This document shows, piece by piece, positions 1 to 5,224 of a stretch of 5,604 nucleotides of DNA. The notes beneath the pieces are model-generated. The model saw nothing but the letters and a program-made list of their open reading frames with translations. It was not told where the DNA came from and ran no database searches. The DNA is taken from assembly GCA_002684375.1 (NCBI GenBank), contig NYVC01000073.1, forward strand, positions 14,386-19,989, written 5' to 3'. Position 1 is the stretch's first letter. Each line of letters opens with the position of its first letter. Made by a program: the position numbers and the translations under genes. This DNA comes from Marinovum sp. (GTDB lineage: Bacteria > Pseudomonadota > Alphaproteobacteria > Rhodobacterales > Rhodobacteraceae).

Positions 1-446
1 GGCATTTGAGTATAAATATTAATCGGTTGCAGCAACGCCTCGTCATGCATCATGCGCACGCCATCCAAACCCAGCACATTTGCGATTTCATGGGGATCGG
101 TAAACATTGTGGTGGTGCCATGCGGAATGACCGCTGCGGCAAATTCTGCCGGGATCAGCATGCCACTTTCGATATGCATATGCCCGTCGCACAGACCGGG
201 GATCAGGTACCGCCCCCCGCCATCCACGCGCTGAGTAGCAGGCCCAATGCAGTGAGACGCATCCGGCCCGACATAGGCAAAGCGTCCTTCGGTGACCGCA
301 ACCTGCCAACCCGACAATATCTCACGGGTCTGGACATTAACCAGCTCGCACTCTTGGATAACCAAATCCGCAGCCTCTTTGCCAGTGGCCACCGCCACAA
401 GGCGCGACGCGACTTCGGCCCAGGATTTAAGTTTGCGTCGTTCCAA
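1..446 (-). CDS. ade: Adenine deaminase, N-terminal part (runs off left edge)
   Basis: Adenine deaminase hydrolyses adenine to hypoxanthine and ammonia in purine salvage; it is a cytosolic metal-dependent amidohydrolase. The frame is open from 533 down to the window edge and encodes the first 148 or so residues of a protein usually near 560-600. Counting from TTG at 446, residues 25-80 form the N-terminal beta-sandwich part (ADLV, VNVQTRE, GRFAYVGPDASHC). The metal-binding HxH follows as CDGHMHIESGM, with His89 and His91. The family signatures PHGTTT (108-113) and DPHEIANVLG (117-126) come next. There is no in-frame ATG. TTG 446 gives an N-terminus MERRKLKSWAE that reads like the start of the family; TTG 479 and TTG 524 are alternatives, and 524 has a GAGG seven bases before it. 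The start is therefore uncertain, the identity is not. It is separated from the dehydrogenase upstream by 531 nt, so it probably has its own promoter. Confidence 0.93.
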   Translation of the reverse strand, partial: MERRKLKSWAEVASRLVAVATGKEAADLVIQECELVNVQTREILSGWQVAVTEGRFAYVGPDASHCIGPATQRVDGGGRYLIPGLCDGHMHIESGMLIPAEFAAAVIPHGTTTMFTDPHEIANVLGLDGVRMMHDEALLQPINIYTQM

Positions 447-977
447 ATTTCTGCTCGCATTAATCGTGTTAAAACCCAACCTAGGATGATGCTTGTTGAG
501 CTGTAAAGCCCAATGTTTGCGCAAAATGTAGCCTCAACCATCGGGCAGAACCGCATCAAGCAACCCATAACTTACCCGCGCGTGGTCCGGTTGCCAGGCA
601 CTTTCATACCTGCGCCTGCCCGCGCTGCAAATGTACAAACACCCCCAAATAGTATGAGAAAGGTTTCACCGCTTACAAGCAACCTTTTAAAGCCAATCCA
701 AGTCATTGGACCCGTCCAGTCACGAAAATCGACCATCAACCAAATCAGCAAAATCGCATAACACAGTCAAAAGGGCACGCCACGAACAGGGATTGAAATA
801 TGTTTTCAGCAAATTTGCCGCTAAATGTCTGGTCCAATCGAAAACCAGGCGTCTAATATGTCTTTGAAAAGACTAACAGGCGATGTGTTCAAAGCTAGGC
901 TCTGACCTACCAATACCTAATTGATATGTGGTCGGCCTGATACGTATCCACAGCACTTCCAAACCGCACCAAACCGG
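447..977. other. 531-nt spacer with possible gene remnant and small palindromes
   Basis: This stretch between the adenine deaminase start and the alcohol dehydrogenase stop contains no intact gene that I can defend. It holds a short membrane-like reading frame on the minus strand (572-766). It also holds a small hairpin GTCTT-TGAA-AAGAC at 860-873, a perfect 10-bp palindrome GATACGTATC at 939-948, and a wider TGTGG...CCACA dyad (927-931 with 948-952). None is followed by a run of T, so I do not call a terminator. The promoter of the adenine deaminase should lie here, but no clear -35/-10 pair is visible. Confidence 0.6.
572..766 (-). pseudogene. Short membrane-protein-like reading frame, possibly a remnant
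   Basis: On the minus strand one frame is open for 64 codons between a TGA at 767-769 and a TAA at 572-574. It starts LCYAILLIWLMVDF, continues DWTGPMTWIGFKRLL, then ETFLILFGGVCTFAARAGAG, and ends MKVPGNRTTRG. That gives two hydrophobic stretches separated by a short polar, Trp-rich loop, as in a small inner-membrane protein or the end of a larger one. An ATG at 736 would give 54 residues but would cut into the first hydrophobic stretch, and no Shine-Dalgarno sequence precedes it. Just upstream of the TGA the same frame reads HISIPVRGVPF, so the TGA may be a mutated Trp codon inside a longer gene; further stops occur above that. I do not recognise the family. It could also be chance. Confidence 0.3.
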
Positions 978-2111
978 CTAGTAGGCCGCATATAGAATAT
1001 CAATCAGCGCGCGCTCGGTCAAAGCAACCGGGTTGCCCCGCATTGACGAAGATTCAAGGCTGGCTTGAGCAATACTTTGCAACTCATCTTCCTGCAACCC
1101 CATCTGGGATAACCGCGGCAAGCCGTGGTGCTGGGACCAATTTTGCAAGGCCGTCGTGGCCTGTTCGGTTTCAACGCCAAAGGCCTGCGAAATCCAGTTT
1201 TGAACCTCGGTTATGCGCGCTGCGGCCACGTCTGTGGCAAGCTTTGCATTCGCGGCAAGCACAGGCGGTAACAGCGCACCGCATACAGCCCCATGCGGCG
1301 CAGACGCCGCCCCGCCTATGGGACCCGCCAATCCATGCACCGCACCAAGACCGGCATTTGCCAGTGCGAGCCCACCACAGAGCGACACCCAAGCAAGATC
1401 ATCCCGCGCCGCTGTGTCCTCTGTCTCCATCAACCGAACCAAAGCGGCTAAACCCAGAGGGATAGCATCGCGGCACAGCGCATCGGTCAATCTATTTGCC
1501 TTGGTGCACACATAGGGCTCTATAACCTGCGTGACCGCGTCTAACCCGCTGGCAAGCGTCACCGGTTTTGGCGTCCCATCGGTCAGTGCGGGATCAATGA
1601 TCGCCACATCTGGCAACATTCTATTATCGCGCAGCGAGACTTTTCGCCGCGCAGATGGCACGCCAATCACAGCATTTTTTGTCACCTCAGCGCCTGTCCC
1701 GGCAGTTGTGGGAACAGCGATAAAATGCAGTGGATCTGCCCCAAGCGGCAAACCCCGGCCCACCACCTCAAGGTGATCCATCATCGGCAGACGGGCCGGC
1801 ACAAGTGCTGCAATCGCCTTGCCTGCATCAATGACCGCGCCGCCGCCCATTGCGACGATAACCTGTGCTTTTGCAGCCCGTGCCGCAGCGACACCCGCCT
1901 CAATCATCGCAATATCCGGTTCGTGCCCAACCGAAAAACGGGCAACGGGGGTCAATTGATCGGCCAACCAGTTGGAGCGCGCAGCTGTCAAACCATTGAC
2001 CAACATCACCCGCGCGCCGAAGGCCTTGGCCGCCACCGCAACCTCACAGGCTTTACCCCGCCCAAACCGAATTTCTGATGCCGTTAAAAAAACCAGCTTA
2101 TTTTCGGTCAT
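978..2111 (-). CDS. Iron-containing alcohol dehydrogenase (group III ADH)
   Basis: A 377-residue NAD(P)-dependent dehydrogenase of the iron-containing ADH family, which interconverts alcohols and aldehydes or ketones in the cytosol. The N-terminal nucleotide-binding domain carries MGGGAVIDAGKAIA (residues 88-101; GGG 89-91, Asp95, Lys98) and PTTAGTGAEVT (134-144). The C-terminal helical domain holds the metal site. By alignment with the lactaldehyde reductase pattern (Asp196, His200, His263, His277) the ligands are Asp191, Gln195, His259 and His273, so the second ligand is Gln rather than His. Spacing is otherwise exact. Length is normal (about 380). The ATG at 2111 is supported by a strong AGGAGG at 2117-2122, six bases... 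from the start codon by the short cgccg spacer. It lies 147 nt downstream of the BASS-type transporter on the same strand and is probably co-transcribed. Substrate unknown; maleylacetate reductase relatives are less likely because of the TTAGTGAEVT and HG motifs. Confidence 0.92.
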   Translation of the reverse strand: MTENKLVFLTASEIRFGRGKACEVAVAAKAFGARVMLVNGLTAARSNWLADQLTPVARFSVGHEPDIAMIEAGVAAARAAKAQVIVAMGGGAVIDAGKAIAALVPARLPMMDHLEVVGRGLPLGADPLHFIAVPTTAGTGAEVTKNAVIGVPSARRKVSLRDNRMLPDVAIIDPALTDGTPKPVTLASGLDAVTQVIEPYVCTKANRLTDALCRDAIPLGLAALVRLMETEDTAARDDLAWVSLCGGLALANAGLGAVHGLAGPIGGAASAPHGAVCGALLPPVLAANAKLATDVAAARITEVQNWISQAFGVETEQATTALQNWSQHHGLPRLSQMGLQEDELQSIAQASLESSSMRGNPVALTERALIDILYAAY

Positions 2112-2116
2112 CGGCG

Positions 2117-2141
2117 CCTCCTGTGGATCATAATGTCCACA
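2117..2141 (-). promoter_or_regulatory. RBS of the alcohol dehydrogenase with an adjoining 6-8-6 inverted repeat
   Basis: The minus strand shows a strong AGGAGG (2117-2122) five bases before the ATG at 2111. Directly upstream, and sharing one base with it, is a perfect inverted repeat: TGTGGA and TCCACA arms (2136-2141 and 2122-2127 on the plus numbering) around an 8-base centre. As DNA it has the size of an operator for a dimeric regulator. As RNA it would make a 6-bp stem ending at the ribosome binding site. Either way it could tune dehydrogenase expression independently of the transporter upstream. The repeat is seen directly; the function is inference. Confidence 0.5.
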
Positions 2142-2151
2142 TCAAACCAGC

Positions 2152-2159
2152 GTGATCAC
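2152..2159. promoter_or_regulatory. GTGATCAC palindrome upstream of the alcohol dehydrogenase
   Basis: A perfect 8-bp palindrome lies 41 bases upstream of the dehydrogenase start. The same 8-mer occurs once more, at 3351-3358, in front of the transporter gene. On opposite strands the match extends to GCGTGATCAC. Two copies in front of neighbouring genes could be sites for one regulator, but an 8-mer is short enough to recur by chance. Confidence 0.25.
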
Positions 2160-2258
2160 CACAAGTCTAGCGTTGTGCAAACATTTCTCTGAAAACTTTG
2201 CTCAGCCATCTTTCACTGCAGGTGTCCCCACACGTTATCAAAGAATCCCAAGCCCGCA

Positions 2259-3203
2259 TCAATGGGTATGCGACGCAGAGTTTGGCGTATTGAAGATGCG
2301 CCGCATCACAAGTGCTGTCAGATACATTGGGACCTGATAGCAGCCTAAAAATATCAGCAAGGGATCGGTTGTTGCCGCCGGTAATGCGATAAGAAAAAGT
2401 GCAAAATTACGATTTCCCGCGACCACAGCGAACGGTACTGCAACGGTGCCCCATCCCAGTTTTCGAAAGGCCAGGAACGCCAGGATTTGCGCGCCCATAT
2501 TGGCAATAACAGCCACCAAAACCCATTGGAATACCACCAGCGGTGCCGTTTGCAGGGCTGGACCCACCGCTGACATAAGGCCAATCACTACGGTGGCCAA
2601 AACCAGTGATGTAAACCCGTCAAGTGCTTCAGTCTGGCGCGTATTCAGGGTTCGAAAGGTCACGCGGCGCATTGCAAAGGCAAACATAACCACGCACCAA
2701 ATTGCCATCAATAATTTAACCGCAACCGTAAAAACGTCGGCAAGATGCCCCAAAGCCGGGGATAGCCAAAAAATCGGGATAATCGTCAGGGGCAAGATCG
2801 CGGTTCCAACAATCAGCAGTCGAAACGCCGGTTCGGGATCATGCCCCAACAACAAGGTGATATTGGGTGTGGCCGTCACTGAGGGCGCAGCCAGCATCAG
2901 CACGATCACGATCGCAAAGGTCGTATGGGAAAGTCCTAAGGGGATAAAGACCGCAAGCGCAACGAGCGGCAAAACCAGCTGGAAAATCAGCGCAACTTTT
3001 AGAGCCGCAAAACTGTTTCTTAACCCCAAAAGCGTGGCTTTCGCGCCAATTCTAAAAGCCGTTAGAAACAATAAAAACAAAATCATTTGCGGCAAGAAAG
3101 GACGCAAACTCTGCGCTATGTCTGGCAGCAGAAAACCCGCCAGCAAGCCGCCGGCCAATGCATAGCGTCCGTGCCGTGCGACGAAGGCAAATAGCTCAAG
3201 CAT
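2259..3203 (-). CDS. BASS-family (bile acid:sodium symporter-like) transporter
   Basis: A 314-residue inner-membrane transporter of the bile acid:sodium symporter type. Despite the name, bacterial members of this superfamily mostly carry organic acids. About ten hydrophobic segments can be seen, roughly at 13-30, 36-53, 66-88, 94-110, 127-145, 160-178, 199-218, 222-246, 252-274 and 279-300. Typical features are the opening ARHGRYALAGGLLAGFLLP, the AAPSVTATPNITLLLGHDPE segment (105-124), which matches the unwound crossover of the first repeat, and AVVAGNRNFALFL (259-271) as the second crossover with GNRN. An upstream in-frame ATG at 3302 would add 33 polar residues and has no ribosome binding site. 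ATG 3203 is preceded by AAGGGGGA, begins the protein at the expected place for the family and is preferred. Substrate cannot be told. It stands 147 nt before the alcohol dehydrogenase, suggesting it imports or exports that enzyme's substrate or product. Confidence 0.85.
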   Translation of the reverse strand: MLELFAFVARHGRYALAGGLLAGFLLPDIAQSLRPFLPQMILFLLFLTAFRIGAKATLLGLRNSFAALKVALIFQLVLPLVALAVFIPLGLSHTTFAIVIVLMLAAPSVTATPNITLLLGHDPEPAFRLLIVGTAILPLTIIPIFWLSPALGHLADVFTVAVKLLMAIWCVVMFAFAMRRVTFRTLNTRQTEALDGFTSLVLATVVIGLMSAVGPALQTAPLVVFQWVLVAVIANMGAQILAFLAFRKLGWGTVAVPFAVVAGNRNFALFLIALPAATTDPLLIFLGCYQVPMYLTALVMRRIFNTPNSASHTH

Positions 3204-3350
3204 GCAAGGCAGTCCCCCTTTTTCCACGACCACCCCACCGGGGATGCAGCCGTTTTGGATGCCCAACAAAAAGCATATCCGATTGCGCTCACTTGATCCC
3301 ATTAATGCGGTATAGACAAGAAGTCCCGTAAAGCGCGGGAGATGTTAGGT

Positions 3351-3358
3351 GTGATCAC
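3351..3358. promoter_or_regulatory. GTGATCAC palindrome upstream of the transporter
   Basis: Second copy of the 8-bp palindrome also seen 41 bases upstream of the alcohol dehydrogenase. This copy lies 148 bases upstream of the chosen transporter start. It may be an operator shared by the two genes; the evidence is only the repeated short word and its placement. Confidence 0.25.
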
Positions 3359-3464
3359 GCACAGATTGCGCCCCACCCTTCGCGGTATTATCTGACCGAC
3401 AGTGCCCAAATGATATAAAATGAAATGTTTCCAGCCCAGCGCATTTCTTACATTTTTATACCAT

Positions 3465-3491
3465 AACCATGCGGTCTCTCGCCGCGTGGTT
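3465..3491. repeat. Hairpin with 10-bp arms and 7-base loop
   Basis: AACCATGCGG (3465-3474) and CCGCGTGGTT (3482-3491) are complementary over ten positions, nine Watson-Crick pairs and one G-T, around the loop TCTCTCG. This is the strongest local hairpin I found in the window. Neither strand has a T run after it, so it does not look like a simple intrinsic terminator. It sits in the long spacer downstream of the aldolase and could end or stabilise the aldolase transcript, act as a protein binding site, or be part of a lost element. Confidence 0.5.
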
Positions 3492-3714
3492 CATTTGGAT
3501 TATAAAGCTCTCAAATCTGCATCGGGCAGCAAGGGGCATGAGCCTCCAAGGTCATACATGGCTTGTCCGATTATCTTGCTGCGACTTCACAGCAATACCT
3601 AAAACAACACGTTAGTCTTTGAGACGCAGTGTTCAGTTTTGAAGATATTTGACAAACAACTAAGCGGTGCAAAGCGCGATTGACCTTTCCTTGAATAATA
3701 AAAGGGCAAGCAGC

Positions 3715-4380
3715 TCAATCCTCAGATGGTCTTTTGGCCTGAACACCGTAAGACGCAAATCCCTTAAGTGTTTCTGCAATCTGCCCATCTGTCAGGACAT
3801 GCCCACCACCAATGGCAAGCGCGTGATAATACTGATGCGCCAGCGCTTCCAGCTCTTCAGCCAACCAAACGGCCCGTGTCAAATCAGCCGCGGCCACGAG
3901 CATGCCATGATTTGCCATCAAACAGCCATTGCGCCCTTCCATCGCACGAATGACATGCCCCGACAGGGCAGCAGTGCCATAACGCGCATAGTCCGCAACA
4001 CGCACATCCGTACCCCCAAAAGCGGCCATCATATAATGAATCGCTGGGATCGGTTTGCGGGCAATCGATAGGATTGTACAGAAAGGCGCATGAGTGTGGA
4101 CAACCGCATTGACATCAGGTCGTGCCATGAGAATGTCACGATGAAACCGCCACTCGCTTGAGGGTTTTTTAGGCCCCTCATACGCATCATCGTCAGCGGC
4201 CAGCGGCATCCGCGCCATCATCTCAGGGGCAATCTCATCATAGGCCACCGCCGAGGGGGTGATCAGCATATCCGTCCCGTCACGCACTGACAGATTGCCG
4301 GACGCCCCTCGATTCAAGCCAGAGCGATCAAGCGCTTGGCAACTCAGCACCATTTCAATACGGATATTCTTCTCAGGCAT
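3715..4380 (-). CDS. Class II aldolase/adducin family protein (fuculose-phosphate aldolase-like)
   Basis: A 221-residue zinc-dependent aldolase or decarboxylase of the class II aldolase/adducin fold, cytosolic and usually tetrameric. All the residues that define the E. coli L-fuculose-1-phosphate aldolase active site have counterparts: Asn29 in GASGNLS, Thr41-Pro-Ser in the phosphate loop, Ser74-Ser75-Glu76 in PSSEW (catalytic Glu), His95 and His97 in VVHTHAP, and His158 in MANHGM. The three histidines would bind zinc, so the enzyme should be active. Substrate cannot be fixed: L-fuculose-phosphate, ribulose-phosphate and oxo-tetronate-phosphate enzymes share this pattern. The ATG at 4380 is chosen because GAGGAAG (4384-4390) precedes it at normal spacing; the longer GTG start at 4419 has none. 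A reading frame that ends with TGA at 4391-4393, right at this ribosome binding site, hints at a lost upstream operon partner. The next gene downstream on the same strand is the BASS-type transporter, 511 nt away. Confidence 0.9.
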   Translation of the reverse strand: MPEKNIRIEMVLSCQALDRSGLNRGASGNLSVRDGTDMLITPSAVAYDEIAPEMMARMPLAADDDAYEGPKKPSSEWRFHRDILMARPDVNAVVHTHAPFCTILSIARKPIPAIHYMMAAFGGTDVRVADYARYGTAALSGHVIRAMEGRNGCLMANHGMLVAAADLTRAVWLAEELEALAHQYYHALAIGGGHVLTDGQIAETLKGFASYGVQAKRPSED

Positions 4381-4390
4381 GGTCTTCCTC

Positions 4391-4492
4391 TCATTGGGGA
4401 TTTTGGAATCGTTCACCACGAATCAAGCGACGGATATCTTCAACGATCTGTCCAGTTTTCAAAGCGGTAGTATCCTGACGATCCTCATAATT
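4391..4492 (-). pseudogene. Possible C-terminal remnant of a gene upstream of the aldolase
   Basis: On the minus strand a 33-codon frame without a start ends in TGA at 4391-4393, immediately before the aldolase ribosome binding site. It begins NYEDRQDTTALKTG and ends QIVEDIRRLIRGERFQNPQ. Such a stop-then-RBS junction is what tightly packed operon genes show. The IVEDIRRLIRGE helix resembles the last helix of D-2-hydroxyacid dehydrogenases, which commonly end with a phrase like this followed by a short tail. Upstream the same frame meets a TGA at 4493-4495, then 20 more codons ending YEVQSSEVFGFCAAQIQI, then another TGA. I read it as the eroded end of a dehydrogenase-like gene, but the family call is weak and chance is possible. 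Confidence 0.35.
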
Positions 4493-4874
4493 TCAAATCT
4501 GTATCTGCGCGGCGCAAAAGCCAAATACCTCTGAGGACTGCACCTCATACTGATATCACTGGGCTGAAACGACAGAAAATGTTCCACACCCAACAAACAT
4601 GAGCCTAAGGCGGATAGCAATGCTGTACAACATTCGCATTAAAAAACATTCGAACGGCACAACATATCCTTTGCATGGCCACCCTTACGCCCCGGTCCTT
4701 AAATTTCAGCAATGTCTCTTTACCAAACGAAGAATACAGCGCCAATCGCATCGCGGCTGTGTTTTATGCCTCTTTTCACATGGCCAATATATAGATAACG
4801 GCGCACCTTACCCCATTGCCAGCATAATAGAATTGCGCGGATTATTTTGATCGAACTGTCATTTAAACAGCCGT

Positions 4875-4894
4875 CCTTGAAACCCTGATCAAGG
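4875..4894. promoter_or_regulatory. 6-8-6 inverted repeat, operator-like
   Basis: CCTTGA (4875-4880) and TCAAGG (4889-4894) are perfect inverted arms around eight bases, 20 bp overall, in the spacer between the divergent aldolase and AhpD-like genes. The geometry equals that of the dyad in front of the alcohol dehydrogenase, though the arm sequence differs. It would suit a dimeric regulator, but it is some 330 bases from the AhpD-like start and nearly 500 from the aldolase start. Confidence 0.3.
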
Positions 4895-4919
4895 CGCATG
4901 AATAAAGATCACCCCATCG

Positions 4920-4970
4920 CAGTGTTTACTTCGAATACAGGGGACCTGAGACATCCAAATTCAGTGTTTA
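4920..4970 (+). repeat. Direct repeat CAGTGTTTA, two copies 42 bp apart
   Basis: CAGTGTTTA occurs at 4920-4928 and again at 4962-4970, 42 bp start to start, which is close to four helical turns. Two equally oriented sites on one face of the helix are a pattern seen with activator binding sites. The repeat itself is visible; any role is speculation. Confidence 0.35.
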
Positions 4971-5127
4971 GCTTTTTATGGATTATTGGGGTGGCGGGGT
5001 TTCTCTGCAGCGTTTGACAAAACTGTTGAGCTGCAACTTTGGCTTGAACCAAGCTCGGATTTCAATGACCCAATAGCAAGCCCCACCCCGGCCAAAGGCT
5101 TATTTTCAATGCCCAAAAATTGTGATT

Positions 5128-5195
5128 CTGTCCTTTTTCAAATAAGACTGAATTGGACAGGGTGGCAGATCTGCAAGGTCTGAAATCGAGTTTCA
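5128..5195. promoter_or_regulatory. Cluster of three short dyads upstream of the AhpD-like gene
   Basis: Three inverted repeats follow one another in the 100 bases before the start at 5225. They are CTGTCC/GGACAG (5128-5133 and 5155-5160), the perfect palindrome GCAGATCTGC (5165-5174) and TGAAA-TCGAG-TTTCA (5181-5195). This is where a promoter and operators for the gene should be. TTGTGA at 5120-5125 could be a weak -35, but no good -10 follows at proper spacing. Regulation by a redox or drug-responsive repressor would fit the gene's role, as inference only. Confidence 0.35.
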
Positions 5196-5224
5196 AACCG
5201 GACGCATAAAAAGAAAGGCCAAAA

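Larger units (their letters stand above)
3204..3714. other. 511-nt spacer between aldolase and transporter
   Basis: No gene I can support lies here. Short plus-strand frames (3420-3602, and a 48-codon frame from the ATG at 3469) lack ribosome binding sites and resemble nothing I recognise. The part nearest the transporter (3204-3360) should hold its promoter and leader. It contains GTGATCAC at 3351-3358 and a small TCCCG/CGGGA stem at 3324-3340. The middle holds a 10-bp-armed hairpin (3465-3491). The part next to the aldolase stop has only an imperfect TTGACCTTT/AAAGGGCAA dyad near 3680-3710 without a following T run, so no terminator is called. Confidence 0.6.
4381..5224. other. 844-nt divergent spacer between aldolase and AhpD-like gene
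   Basis: The largest gene-free stretch. The first 110 bases hold the possible C-terminal remnant described separately. The remainder is AT-richer than the genes and has only short frames: the plus-strand frames at 4599-4850 and 4986-5183 lack ribosome binding sites, and the second needs a TTG start. It contains a 6-8-6 dyad at 4875-4894, a 9-bp direct repeat (4920-4928 and 4962-4970), an imperfect G-rich/C-rich inverted pair (4988-4999 with 5081-5091), and a run of dyads at 5128-5195 just before the AhpD-like gene. TTGACA at 5014-5019 lacks a matching -10. No insertion sequence ends or transposase fragment were recognised. Confidence 0.6.

Noticed and set aside
6..506. Long plus-strand reading frame of 166 codons at the left edge
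   Set aside because: It is the antisense of the adenine deaminase, whose minus-strand translation carries clear family motifs (GHMHIESGM, PHGTTT, DPHEIANV).
780..805. Sequence resembling a CRISPR repeat end (GATTGAAATATG on the plus strand)
   Set aside because: Only a single copy is present, with no regular spacing or second repeat nearby.
2446..3165. Plus-strand frame of 239 codons
   Set aside because: It lies wholly opposite the BASS-type transporter, whose minus-strand translation has ten hydrophobic segments and family motifs; the plus frame is a codon-bias shadow.
3420..3602. Plus-strand frame of 60 codons in the aldolase-transporter spacer
   Set aside because: No ribosome binding site, crosses the strong hairpin, and I recognise no family; a transposon relic was considered but no terminal repeats or transposase motifs were found.
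4599..4850. Plus-strand frame of 83 codons in the large spacer
   Set aside because: No Shine-Dalgarno sequence, low-complexity basic composition and no recognised similarity; retained only as a spacer note.
5014..5042. Consensus -35 box TTGACA
   Set aside because: No acceptable -10 hexamer occurs 16-18 bases downstream, and it lies over 180 bases from the gene.
4988..5091. Imperfect inverted pair GGGGTGG / CCACCCC as insertion-sequence ends
   Set aside because: Arms match over only about seven bases, there is no target duplication, and 100 bp between them encode nothing transposase-like.
4986..5183. Plus-strand frame of 65 codons upstream of the AhpD-like gene
   Set aside because: It needs a TTG start without a ribosome binding site. 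Parts look protein-like, but there is nothing to support expression.
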